Origin: Teratosphaeria epicoccoides
Lineage: Eukaryota; Ascomycota; Dothideomycetes; Mycosphaerellales; Teratosphaeriaceae
Assembly (NCBI GenBank): GCA_021401465.1
Contig: JADDMT010000200.1
Coordinates: forward strand, 1-40,171
Length of the DNA: 40,171 bases
Direction: 5' to 3'
Shown here: positions 28,739 to 39,692 of the stretch, piece after piece
How positions within the stretch are numbered: position 1 is the stretch's first letter
How the letters are laid out: each line of letters opens with the position of its first letter
Program-made: the position numbers and the translations under genes
Notes under the pieces: generated by a model
The model's input: only the letters and a program-made list of their open reading frames with translations
Told to the model about the DNA's origin: nothing
Databases searched by the model: none

Positions 28739-29365
28739 ATGTCTTCTCCGAGTCTTTCTATATTACTACCTTGTATCATCCTAGACACTAACGCCCCTTT
28801 AACGTAGAAACGCAAACGCCGCGCGAATTGAATCTATCGTTAGGGCTAGGATAGCATGAAGTCCTGTACTTAGTGTCAAGAGTTAAAGCTCGTTTGTTAG
28901 GTACACATTTCCTTAGGGAAATGTTTATAGTGTTACTTTAGTAACTGTCGAAGTTACGACGCAAAGGTAACAGAGGTTAAATAGAAGAAGTTAGGTAATT
29001 AGTAGAAAAGACTAATTGCCGATCTCGATTGTGCAAAGGCGGTCCTAGCCGAGGCTTCGCAGAAGATGATAGAGGCGCATGTAAAGGAGATACGTCTCCG
29101 GAAACAGTTAGACGTAGTCGACCCGGAGGTCGAGGATAGTCGCGCTCTCGAGGAGCGTGAGATCAGGGAGGATGAGGCTAAAGAACAGGCTCTTTCGCAG
29201 GCTAGGTTTCTTCTTGACCTAGATCCTTTAGCAGGTCTCGCTCTTAGTCCTACGACATAGAGCGTAATAGAAGGTTTCGCTAACGCCTCGTACTAGGGTT
29301 TCCTGGATGGCGTGGTAGCCGAGCCGGTCGACGGCGTCCCGCAGGAGTCTAGTCGTGGCTTATGA
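28739..29365 (+). pseudogene. E2 antisense ORF: Zn2Cys6-like cluster plus coiled coil
   Basis: ATG 28739 to TGA 29363-29365, 209 codons, opposite to Gag-Pol. Residues 24-28 are basic (KRKRR). Cysteines lie at 43, 46, 53, 62, 65 and 70, and residue 73 is Tyr here but Cys in the copy at 13180. Counting 43, 46, 53, 62, 65 and 73 gives C-x2-C-x6-C-x8-C-x2-C-x7-C, the spacing of the fungal Zn(II)2Cys6 binuclear cluster. Residues ~80-150 are strongly helical with heptad-like charge (HVKEIRLRKQLDVVDPEVED, then an open Glu/Arg-rich run), as in GAL4-type dimerisation regions. Residues 110-173 lack stops. The C-terminus reads FLDGVVAEPVDGVPQESS. A nuclear DNA-binding role, perhaps controlling the LTR, is inference. 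In-frame TAGs fit Gln or Trp. Any promoter would lie in the adjacent LTR. Confidence 0.65.
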
Positions 29366-32300
29366 TCTTCTTCCTAGGTTCGTTCCTTTCTTGAAACTTC
29401 GTATCTTTTGCTAACAGTTTCGCAGATGTTCTAGGGGTTCCTAGGTGTTCTCGGTACTCCTATATCCTTCCCATTTTACTAAGTACTCTCGCTGTCCGTC
29501 CCGCTAGCGAGTGTCGACAATCTTCTCGACAGTGTACTCGGGTTTTTCTACTTTAGGGTCAAGTAGTAAGGGTTCCGTTTACAGTGCGGCGTCTGGCGCT
29601 ACTTGTTCTAGCAGAGAGACATAGAACACAGGGTATACTCTTATCTGCTTAGGTAGCTATAACTCAAAATTAACTAGTCCTTTCTTGGCCTTGATCCTAA
29701 ATAGTCCTAGTTTTACAGCGTCTAGTTTTTTACTCGGCTTGTCTGATTTGATGTAATAGCGGAGGAGATACACCTTGTCCCCCTCCTTTAGAATTAGTCC
29801 CTTAATTCTCTTACGATTTGCGTACTATGCCATGTTCTACTAATAGAACTGCAGGTTAAGTCGTGCTTCTGTTTTCAGTCAGGGTAGATGTTCTACTCGT
29901 CTAAGTACTACTAGGTTCGGATTACTAGCTAAGACGTCTAGAATGCCTTCTATAGCTAATCTATATGCCATCTAAAATGGCGAGAGTCCTGTCGACTCTA
30001 CTAGCGTACTATTATACGCGAGCTATGCTATTAGCAACAACTCTACCTAGTTGTTCTAGTCCCTATTCACATAGGATCGAAGGTACTATTCTAACGTCTG
30101 ATTTAGATGTTCTGTCTGTCTATCTGTCTAAGTGTAGAAGGAAGTACTTAGTTAATGTTTAACCTGGAATTGTCTCATTAGGGCTCTCTAGAAGTTAGAG
30201 GTAAACACGGATCCTTGATCCGTTACTAGGTCCTGTAGCATACCGTGTAGTGCTACTACCTATTTAATGAAGACATGTGCAATATCTTTAGTCTTAAAGT
30301 CTTTGTAGTAAGGGATAAACTTCCTAAACTTAGTAAATTAGTCGACTACTACCATGATCCTGTTAAAGAACCCATTAGTGGCGGGTTCTCTCGACTATAG
30401 TAGTTTAACGATAAAGTCCATAGCAAGCGGTTCCTATAGCCGTTAAGGTACCTTAAGTAGTTATAGTAGCCTATACGGTTTGTAACAGTCGTGCTTACTT
30501 CGTTAGCAAGTCACACATTAACAGACGTAGTCCTCGATTACCTTGCCTATCCTAGGGAAGTAATATTCTTGTCAGAGAATTTGCTTCATTTTAGATACTC
30601 CTAGGTGTCCTGCCTAAGGTACGTCATGTCGGAGGCGTAGTAGCTCTAATCGTAAAGACGTTAGCATGTATACTAATCCTTAAAACAGAAGGATTCTGTC
30701 TTCGTCTTCCTAATCCTCCTGTCTATTAATGTCGTCGCGGACAGTAAGTGCAGTTAGGTCGTAGACTAGCGCGTTCTTCAGGTCGTCCTGAAATTCACTA
30801 GTCTATGTGATAGTTGTAGCTGCGAGTCAGTTAACTCCTAGCGTGCCATCGCTATTTTCCTGGAGAATAGTGTGTTTCTCCTACTTTACGCCCTTCATGT
30901 AGTTAGTCTAGCGGCTAAGTGCATCGGCGCGTGCGTTATCGGTCCCCTTGAGATAGACGATCTTGCAGTTAAAACTAGAGAGCTCCTTACTCTACCGAAC
31001 CTGTCGTCAGTTTAACTCTTTCGTTGTTGTGAAGTATCGTAAGTTCTTATGGTCTGTGTAGACTATGACCTAGTACTTAGAACCTTCTAAGTAGACTCGC
31101 TAGGCCTTGTAGGCGTCTACTATGGCTAGAAGTTCTTTGTCGTAGACGTCATGATAGAGTTTAGGTCTAGACAATTTCCTTGAGTAGTAGGCGACTAGCT
31201 GTAGTTGTCTACTACTCGGTCCTAGTTGACTTAAGCATGCCCCAAGTGCTACGTCAGAGGCATCTGTTTCGACTATGATAGGCTTATCTAGGTCGAATAC
31301 AAGTAAGATCGGCTAATCTGTGAATTGCCGCTTAAGTTCCTTGAAGGTATTCCGTTAGGCGTTATCCTACACGAATAGTGTATCCTTCGTAGTAAGAGTC
31401 GTAAGTAGTGCCGTAATCTTCGAATAGTTTGCCACAAATCTTCGGTAGAAGTTAGCAAATCTAAGGAAGGACTATACTTCCTTAACATTAGTCGGCATAG
31501 GCTACTCTTTTACGACTTAGACTTTCTTAGTATCCATCTTGATTCTATTTAATGCTACTATATAGCTAAGGAATTAGACTTCCTGCTTGTGAAACTCGCT
31601 CTTCTAAGGCTTAACCTTTAACCGGTAATCCTGGAGTTTCTGAAGCACCTTACATACGTGAGTCCTATGCTCTTCGATCGTCCGTAAGTAGACGAGGATG
31701 TCGTCTAGGTATACAACTACAAAGACGTCAAGGTACTCTTATAGCACATTGTTAATAAATGCCTACTATGTAGCCAGGGCATTTGTCAACCTAAATAGCA
31801 TGACTATGTACTTATAGTGTCCGAACCTAGTTCGGAACGCGGTCTTCTATTCTTTGCCTTCCTTAATTCGAATTCGGTTATATACTCTAGGTAGGTCGAA
31901 CTTCGAGAACCATATTACTCCTTGTAGGCAGTCCTGCAATTCTGAGAGCAAAGGAAGCGGATAACTATTCTTTATTATAATGTCGTTTAATCTACGATAA
32001 TCTACGTAGAGTCGCTAGTTATCTTCCCCCTTAGGTACAAACAGGATTAGATATCTGGCTAGGGACTACGACTCGTGGATGAAGCCTTTCCGGAGGTTGT
32101 CTTCAAGGTATTTCCGGAGAATCTCTAGTTTCGCCGCTAATAACAGGCGAACTAATTGCTTCGTTAGTGTCTTGCTAGGGAGTAAGGGTATCCCGTAGTC
32201 CTACTCCTAGTGTTCTAGCAGAGCTTCTTAGTCGGGTTCTTCCTCGAAAAGAGTAGCGAACTCTTTATACTTATCGGGAACTATGAATTCGACCTTGACT

Positions 32301-33000
32301 TCTAATTGCGTTACTTTAACCTATAGGACGTGCACTTCCTGTTCTAGATCCTTGATAGTAGCTACTATCTCGCTTAAAGTCATAGCACATACTTTGATCT
32401 TGCCTAGTACGTCATGCACTACAGGTAGAGGTATCGATTTTAAGAGTTCTAGGAACTAGATCCTCTTATTCTTCTAGTCGAGATAAGGGTTAGCGTTTCT
32501 TAGCTATAGCAACCCTAGTAGTACATCCGAGCCTAGTGACTCTGTGATGTCGAACTAGATCATCTCTTAGTAGCGTCCTATCCGTAGAGGCATCATCTCG
32601 GTCTCTTCGTCAACTACTCCTTAGTTGTACGTAACCGGCTTTCTACTAATCGCTTGTAGCGAGAAAGCATTCGTCTTCGCCTGTAGCTTTATCCTAGCTG
32701 TCCTAGTAAACTTGGGCGTCATGAAGATTCTAGTACATCCTGAATCTATTAAGGCCCTAGCTAGCGTCTCGTCGATGTGTACCTATACTCTAAGGTTGTT
32801 CGCGTATCTGGCGCTAATCGCGGCACATCGTTGTAGCCCTGTCTAGTCTGTCCATAGGTCTAATTCCGGCGGACCTCGTCGTTTCCCGAATAACTGTCTA
32901 AACGGACTAGTTTAGGGACCGTACGGTCTTAGCTTCTTCTCTAAGCGTTACCGTTTTCTGGCCTAAGAGGTCGTTCTCACTCTTGGCCTCGCTGTTCCTG
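29360..33000 (-). pseudogene. E2 Pol relic with C-terminal chromodomain
   Basis: Pol is in the -1 frame relative to Gag and is followed from about 32960. The protease is near 32800-32700 with ARALIDSGCTRIFM (canonical DSG). Reverse transcriptase spans about 32250-31450 with VVVYLDDILVY near 31715-31690. RNase H keeps VETDAS (31270), the KELLAIVDAYKA Glu motif and TDHKNLRYF. Integrase has DFIVKLL (~30420), TDQGSVFTSNF (~30230), DRQTEHLNQ with its catalytic Glu. At the C-terminus is a clear chromodomain (29570-29390): YTVEKIVDTR, EYLVKWEGY with its Trp intact, then EPLEHLRN. The presumed stop TAA is at 29362-29360, touching the TGA of the antisense ORF. Protease, RT and chromodomain motifs share one frame. 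Most lesions are TAG/TAA. Confidence 0.85.
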
Positions 33001-34702
33001 CGCGTTCCTTGCGTACTCTATCTTTAAGTAGTAGACTCGGAGTCATAGCGCTCGTAGAATCCGAATACCTTTGTAGGTTAGGTAGCCTCCCTAGGGTGTA
33101 AACTCTACCCTAAACAGTACAATTTCTTAGACAAATTTCTGATGCGCGTGAGGTTAAGCTACGACTAGTAGTCTCCTTAGGTGTCGTCGCATACGGTCGG
33201 CTAGTTCGTCATACTAAAGCTAGTCGACGTGTTGTACTCCCTTAATCTATAGGCAAGCCTAAGCCTACTAGTTCTGTATGATTCGGATAATATCAAGTCT
33301 GATGTGATGTAGTGGCATAGCCTATCGCTCTATGCTCTTGTCTTCCTCGGAATCAGGAATGACGGCTTCGACAAGCTCGTAGTTGTCGTCCGAACCTTCT
33401 TCTTCTTCTTCTAGCTCCTGTTGCCTCAGGACTGTCGCACTAGAAGGTATACCCCTTAGCGCACAGATCGACTGTGCCTTGTTTTAGCTAGGGTACTATC
33501 TAGAACTATCTTTATTACTTATGTGAATTCGACAATTGTCGTTATAGCACGTAGTCTAAGTAAGTGCGGCATAGTCCGGTTCTCGAGTAGTAGTAGCCTT
33601 TTGCTTAGGCGCCGTTGTTGTCGCGCGAGCCTGCTCTATCCTAGGCAGTTCCTGTCGTTGCTTCTTAGCAAAACACTCGCGGGCAAAGTGTCCCTTCTTT
33701 CTACAGTTGCGGCACTCGAGATTACTCTTGTCGAATGGCTTCTTCAGACCATTCTAGGTAGGAGAGCCCTTCTGTGGCTTTCCTTAGGGTCTATTCCTTA
33801 GACACCTCTTAGTTGCATCTAACTCCATAGGTTAGAGACTATAGTAATCGCTTCGCCATTTTGGTGCTAATCGTTAGACCTTATAGTTAGCCTGTGCTAG
33901 CTTGCGATTTCTATGTTGTCGTTCTTGCTGTCGTTCCTAGATGCGATTATCGATTCTAATCGCGAGATTACTCATTTCCTTGAATGTCGTTAGCTAATCT
34001 CCTTAGGCAATTTCGTCTTTAACTGTCTCCTTTAGTCCCTAGTAGAACTAAGCGGCTAAAGCATTATCATTCTAGTTAACTCGAGCATAGAGAGTCTAAA
34101 AGTCCGTGCGGTACTTGATAGTAGAACCCTTCTGCTAAATTCCTAGGAGAGCTCTCTCGGCCTCTTGTTACTTATTACCGAGCCTAAAAGCTTCGCGTAA
34201 TGCCTTAAATAAAGACTTGTCTAAGTTAAGAATCTCCCTAGTTGTCGTCTTCCTAGCTTCGACGTTACCGACGTGATCTAGATAATCTGTTAGATGAGGC
34301 TAGATAAACTCAAACGCTAGTCCCTTCAGGTAAGAGACAATGTACATCATTCGCTTATAATGTGTTATAAACCGTTCTATATCTACGTTAAATGCTAACT
34401 AGCATTATAGGATAAACATCTCGACTTAAGATTGTTGTCCTGTAAACTCTATAGGGCTTCCTATCTTAAAGCCGTTATTGCCGTGTCTATTCCTAGTAGT
34501 TAAACCTGCGACGGATGCTAGAGCCATCTCGCTAAGGTAAATAGATTCGAGCTACTACGTAATTAGAGGTATAGCGGCAACTTGTTCTCATAGTGTTAGT
34601 AACTGTCGCTAGAAGTTAAACTAATAGCTAAAGAACTACTTAATATAGGCATACGTTAAGCGCTCGACAAGTCCCCTAATACTTCCTTAGAAGTAGTGCT
34701 TA
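32900..34702 (-). pseudogene. E2 Gag relic
   Basis: The coding register can be followed from within about 15 nt of the 5' LTR (HYF, GSIRGLVERLTYAYIK) through an internal ATG at 34527 (MALASVAGLTTRNRHGNNGF). The capsid-like region includes GSPIEFTG, ITHYKRMMYIVSYLKGLAFE and a dimerisation-like helix. A good CCHC knuckle (CRNCRKKGHFAREC) lies at 33714-33673. An acidic Glu/Asp tract follows (33415-33350). The exact start is unknown because no ATG survives upstream of 34527, and the C-terminus overlaps pol in another frame, so the left limit is approximate. It would assemble particles and package element RNA. The very short leader leaves little room for a conventional primer-binding site. Confidence 0.75.
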
Positions 34703-34705
34703 AAA

Positions 34706-35178
34706 TGTCATAAGGGTAGGTACTAATAGCAGGAAGGGGATCAGGTGTTAGACTCGTAGAGCTATGAAGAATATCGATAATAGCAATTGTCCTTGTAACT
34801 AACTATCCCCTAGGGAAAGGGAATTAAATTAAGCACGAAGCTCCTAACTGCCTATCCTAAAGCTATCCCTATATACTAGAGAGACAGAGCAGCTCTGTTA
34901 GATCTGTTAACAGACCCGATAGATCTATGTCTATAGATCTGTAGACTAACCCTACAGATCCGAGGGTCTGTTATCCTATGATAGATCCCTTCTCCCCTAC
35001 AGGCCTATAGATCTGTAGACTAACCCTATAGATCTAGGGATCTGTCCTTATGTAACAGATCCTTTCTCCTATAACTATGCCTACGACTTATAGTACTCCT
35101 ATGACTATACTATAACTCATAGCACTTAGGACACTCATAATACTATGACTCATAGTACTCCTAGCACTCATGACAGGA
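34706..35178 (-). repeat. E2 5' LTR (473 bp)
   Basis: TGTCATAAGG...CTCATGACA, near-identical to 28189-28658, with the same internal AGATCTGTAGACTAACCC repeats. Confidence 0.95.
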
Positions 35179-35183
35179 GGCCT
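35179..35183 (+). repeat. Target-site duplication GGAGG (right copy)
   Basis: Matches 28184-28188 exactly. Being free of CpA/TpG it is insensitive to RIP. Confidence 0.95.
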
Positions 35184-36471
35184 CTAGTTTTGCTATAACT
35201 TCTAAGTACTAAACGCTATTACAAAGTAGGATCGATACCCTTTGCCATTAATCCTAGAGACACTAAGAAACCTCACAGGGGCCTAGTAGCTTACTAAGGT
35301 TAACATAGTATCTGCGTTCTATCAAATCCGTATAGCAAAAGGACACGAGTATAAAACAGCTTTCTACATAAGGTTCGGATCGTTTGAATAGCTAGTATGT
35401 CCGTTTAATTTGTCTAGGGCTCTAGTAACTTTCTAGCGGTATATTAACACTTTACTTTAGGAGCATTTAGACGACTTTGCTTCTACATATATAGACGACG
35501 TCATTATCTACAGTAGCGGATTAAGGGAGGACTACTTTGAGAAAGTTTAGCAAGTACTCTAGAAGCTTTAGGATAGAGGCCTATATCTTGACCCTAGAAA
35601 GAGCGAATTCGCTTAGATGCAAATCAAGTACCTAGGCTTCATAGTACATGCTAACAGGAAGGGGGTTAGGCCCGACCTAGAAAAGGTAGAAGCTGTGAAG
35701 ATTTAGGTAGCTCTAAGGACACAGAAGGAAGTACGTAGGTTCCTAGGGTTTACGAACTACTATAGGATGTTTATCCTAAACTACTCTAAGATAGCTAAAC
35801 CTATGACAGCGCTAACTAGTAAAGGCGTACTATTCTCCTAGGGAAAAGAGGAGGAAGCCACTTTTACGCAGTTAAAAGACAAGTTCTGTAGGGCTCTAGT
35901 GCTTTTACACTAGGACCCGAGGCTCCTAACATTCCTAGAGACAGACTATAGTAGATTCGCGATAGGAGCTACACTCCTGCAAGAAAAGGACAGAGTCTAG
36001 CGCCTAGTAGGCTTCTTCTTGTAGAAGCTTAACAAGGCAGAGATTAACTACGATATCTACGACAAAGAGATGCTAGCTATAGTGTCTAGTTTGAAGTTCT
36101 AGGGCCTCGAGCTAAAAGCGTGCGGACCCTTTACTATTCTTACAGACTACAAGAATTTAGAATACTTTATAGTTAAAAGACAGTTATTAGAGAGACAGAT
36201 TCGATAGTACGAGATACTATTAAACTATTAGTTTACCCTAGTATACAGGCTAGGAACCGAAGCCGTCATACTAGATGCCTTGTTAAGGCAAGAGGAAGAC
36301 ACGCTTAGGGAGGATGACAAGGAGTTTAGGTTTAGGAGGTTTCTAGAACCTGAACACGTCTAGTACTAGCTAGGGACTAAGGCAAAGGGAGGGGTAGAAG
36401 TAGCTACTACTTTAGTCTGACTACTAGTAACCGCCTTTAGTGATAACGAGCTAGAACTATCGGACCCTGCC
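35184..36471 (+). pseudogene. E3 Pol relic, part 2 (RT palm, RNase H)
   Basis: This continues the E3 RT exactly where part 1 stops, beginning LRFC and then NAITK, DRYPLPLI. The catalytic box is TYIDDVIIYS near 35487-35515, thumb and connection follow, and RNase H starts at FLETDYSRFAIGATLLQ (~35936), with its Glu in DKEMLAIVSSLKF and its third acid in LTDYKNLEYF. So the RT and RNase H catalytic acids are still readable. A Glu/Asp/Arg-rich linker to integrase runs to 36471, where the 5' LTR of E1 copy C is inserted. Integrase, any chromodomain and the 3' LTR of E3 are not in the window. TAG codons at former Gln/Trp again dominate. Confidence 0.85.
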
Positions 36472-36833
36472 TGATACGGTTAATACTAGGGGGCTATTAG
36501 AGCCGCATGGGTTCCGATGCCCGCCCTTAGCATGTAGTGACCCTACTATACATGGCAAGGGGACTCCCTTTGTACATACGTTAGCTCGTATGTCGTCCGA
36601 GTAGGATCCATAGTCGACGTAGGACGCCCCTACGTCGCCGATCCTATAGTACCCCTGCGGGGTTAGGCTCAGACATGCTTTCCCTAATTAAGGAGCGTCA
36701 GGGGTTATAAGCACCCTTAGCGCTACCTCTACGATAAGCAGAAAGCAGCGCTGTCTTATACCTACTAAAAGGTTAGATTACTCTGTCACACTACGAGATA
36801 TTTTCATATCATATAGCATATACATCTATATTA
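36472..36833 (+). repeat. E1 5' LTR, copy C (362 bp)
   Basis: TGATACGGTT...TCTATATTA; terminal CA changed to TA as in copy B's 5' LTR. Confidence 0.9.
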
Positions 36834-36882
36834 GTTCTGCTTTCTCCCCCCTGCTTTGTAGTCTAGCAGAGAATACTACGAT

Positions 36883-39692
36883 ATATCTAGAGTACTACGA
36901 ACTCGTAACTAACGCGTAGCGAGTACTATCCTAAGCGCCCGCGATAGCGAAGCTAGCCTAAGTAACTAGCCTGCAGAAGTACCCGCTACGAGCGACACTA
37001 CATTAAGCGACGGTTCTGCTAGAGGCTAATTACATAGTAGACAAGGTAATAGACCCCCTACATAGGGACCGTAGCTAACCCTAACTATCGACCTAGCCCT
37101 TGTAGCCATGATTGTCAATTAGGTCGCGAACCGCCTTGCGAACTAGAGCTAGAGCCGCACTGCTCCTAGTAGTAATAACGGCGAGGACGACAAAGACGTC
37201 GCTATAAGCGGTACTAATGAACTAGCGGACGAAGAAATCTAGCGATATTTCACGCTAGGGACCCGCAAAGACAACTTACTAGTAGGTGTAGACCCTCCGC
37301 GTGTGCCTGCAAGTCTAGTGCCTAAATTCGGGGCCATAGTAGGCTAGCTAGGAGGTAGTCGTAACGTATGTAACCTGAAGCCGTTTAAGGGAGACACCTT
37401 AAAGGAGGCTCGAACTTTCTTGCAAGCATGTAAGGTAGTTTTTATGCTTAACCTATGCGGATATTCTACAGAGGGCGAACAGGTCGCCTTTAGTGTAATG
37501 TAGCTTAAAGAGGATAAGGAACCTCGTAACAATTAGCATGAGCGGTATAACCTTATGCGGGTCTACGACAGAACATATACGTAGGCGGACTTTCGCTAGT
37601 TCTGTGTCGACTAGGTCGAGGATCTAGGGAATCGCGCCCTTACTATGTCTGTCGAGTACGAGAAGGCCAAGTAGGGGAAGGGACAAACAACCTCTAGCTT
37701 TGCTACCTACCTCGCTACGCTTAAGAGACAAATGCTACCCTATACTAAGACGTAACGCGTGCGGCACTTACTTGTCAAACTTGATGACAATCTTCAGAAT
37801 ACAATCATGACTTTTCATGAACTTCTAACAACCCGGCAAGACCTCGTGTCCCTTGCGACACGTATAGAGATCACCTTAAAGCGAAATAGAAAGTCGGGCG
37901 GTAAGGACAATAAGCGTCTAAGCCCTGAGGACCTACTAAAGGGCTGCTATTACAAGCGCCCTAGGGGTCACGCCTAACGCGGTAGTTTATTTAGGAGGAG
38001 CAAGCCCTCCGAGCTAAAAGACAGTAGCGAGAAGCCTCCGAGTAGCTGCTACATCTGTAGAGTAAAGGACTACTAGGCGGCTTGCTATCCTAAACGAAGT
38101 AATAGGAAAAAGGTAAGCAAGGTGTCTGAAACCTCCCTAGAGGGGAGGCGAAAGAAGGACAAGCCCGAGACAGCCGAATGGCTGCCGCGGGTATCTAAGC
38201 TGTCTGTCACTAATAGTGTAGACTCGTGGCCTGCCTGGCGCCTATCCGGTGCGGTCCGAGTTAATAGCTCGCTTAAGCTAGTAGACTGTATGTTAGACGA
38301 CCTTGCGGAGGTTAACGTAATACCCTAGAGGGTAGTCATACGGCTCGGTTTAAAGCCGACCCTAGGAGCCCTGCTACCTACCATGAAGTCCTTTTAGGGC
38401 AAAGGCGTAGCGGCTCGAGGCGTGTATAGCGTGCGCCTCTAACTTGCGGACTCCTCAGGAGAAGTGCGCGAGACTAACGAAGTCTTCTACGCTAAAGACG
38501 TTCCTAATAAGGAGCTCCTACTCGGCCGCCCTTAGCGCTACAAGCAGGGAGTCGTTGTTAATAGAGCTACTAACAACTAGTTCTACGGCTCTATAGGCGA
38601 AGTTCCTATAGTGCGGATACGTGACGCACGCGGCTTCTACAAGGACATGAAGAAGGTCTAATACGTGTATGTAGTCTACATACAGAACGTCAAGGAAGAC
38701 GTTACCCTTCTGCCTAAGTTAGAGGAATACGCCGATATTTTCGACGTAGAGGCTACGGCCTATGCCTAGGCCCTAGACGCGGAACATGCGATTAACCTTA
38801 AGGAGGGTTATAATCCTCCGTATTAACCTCTGTACCCTATGTCGGAATTATAGCTCGAAACACTTCGAGACTATCTCTACAAGGCGCAAAGGAACGCGTA
38901 GATCCGACGAAGCGACAGCGAGGCTAGAGCGTTAGTTATGTTCGTCCTAAAGAAGGATAACACACTCCGCCTATACGTTAACTATAGGGGCCTTAACGTA
39001 GTAACCTAAAAGAACCGCTGCCTCCTACTACTTATTAGCGAGACGCTTGACCGCCTTAGTCGCGCCGCCATCTTCTCGTCTATCGACTTGAAGGACGCCT
39101 ACTACTAGATACCGATCTAAAAGGGCGACGAGTAGAAGACTACATTCCGAACGTAGTATAGACACTTCGAGTATACAGTAATGCCGTTTAGCTTAACTAA
39201 CGCACTAGCGACGTTCTAAGCGTATATTAACAGGGCCCTAGCCGGCCTCGTTGACACCTGCTACGTAGGGTTAATGCTATCCTTGTAGTAGTCGACTAAT
39301 ACTCTAAGATGAATGTCTTCATCCTATGTATAAAAAGGTGCACAAGTAGCGAGCTTGCGCGACTACTTCGCGACAAAGTTATATAGCGCTTTAGTGTCCC
39401 TCGAAGTATCCTATTAGATTGAGGTTCTGTCTTTACTAGTAAATACTAGCAAGAATTTGTGTTTAAGGCGCGTGTTAAGCACCGCCTAAGTATAGCATTC
39501 TATTTACAGACTAATAGTCAGACTAAACGTATGAACTAGACTCTTGAGTAGTACCTTTAGTGCTACTACGCTAAGAACTAGGATGCCTAGGCTGACGCAA
39601 TTCCTATGGCGGAATTTGCAGTTAATAACAGCGTACATGCTACTATGCGTATGTCGCTATTTCAGATTCTTTATGGCTTTGATCTAGAAATA
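36883..39692 (+). pseudogene. E1 Gag-Pol relic, copy C, with 1.5-kb deletion
   Basis: The inferred start is ATA at 36883. Gag includes an open stretch at 37759-37977 (MRHLLVKLDDNLQNTIMTF) and a knuckle remnant near 38049-38090 (CYICRVKDYxAAC: first two Cys and last Cys present, His reads Tyr). A second open stretch at 38122-38328 covers the protease motif CMLDDLAEVNVI. Both are in the RT frame. RT keeps the first catalytic Asp (SIDLKDAYY) but is cut after TCYV at 39268. The sequence then jumps to integrase (homologous to copy B from about 19838), losing YLDD, RNase H and the integrase N-terminus and shifting frame. The integrase Glu position again reads Lys (SQTKRMN). It ends at the E2 LTR. 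Confidence 0.82.

Larger units (their letters stand above)
28189..35178 (-). mobile_element. Complete E2 chromovirus (6990 bp) inserted in E3
   Basis: Full-length Ty3/gypsy element in minus orientation: 5' LTR on the right (34706-35178), Gag, Pol with chromodomain, an antisense ORF, polypurine tract, and 3' LTR on the left (28189-28658). It is bounded by the GGAGG duplication, so this is an unrearranged insertion. All ORFs carry RIP stops. Confidence 0.95.
36472..39692 (+). mobile_element. E1 chromovirus copy C, truncated and internally deleted
   Basis: 5' LTR, Gag, protease and RT start, then a ~1.5-kb deletion, then integrase core, cut at 39692 by an E2 LTR. Left flank is CTGCC within E3. 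No right flank is available for a target-site comparison. Confidence 0.88.

Noticed and set aside
29965..31488. ORFs at 29965-30162 (+) and 31288-31488 (-)
   Set aside because: The first is on the strand opposite E2 integrase and the second is out of frame with E2 RNase H/RT; neither has support of its own.
32625..33801. ORFs at 32625-32846 and 33523-33801 on the plus strand
   Set aside because: Shadows of E2 protease and Gag; the minus strand carries the DSG and CCHC motifs.
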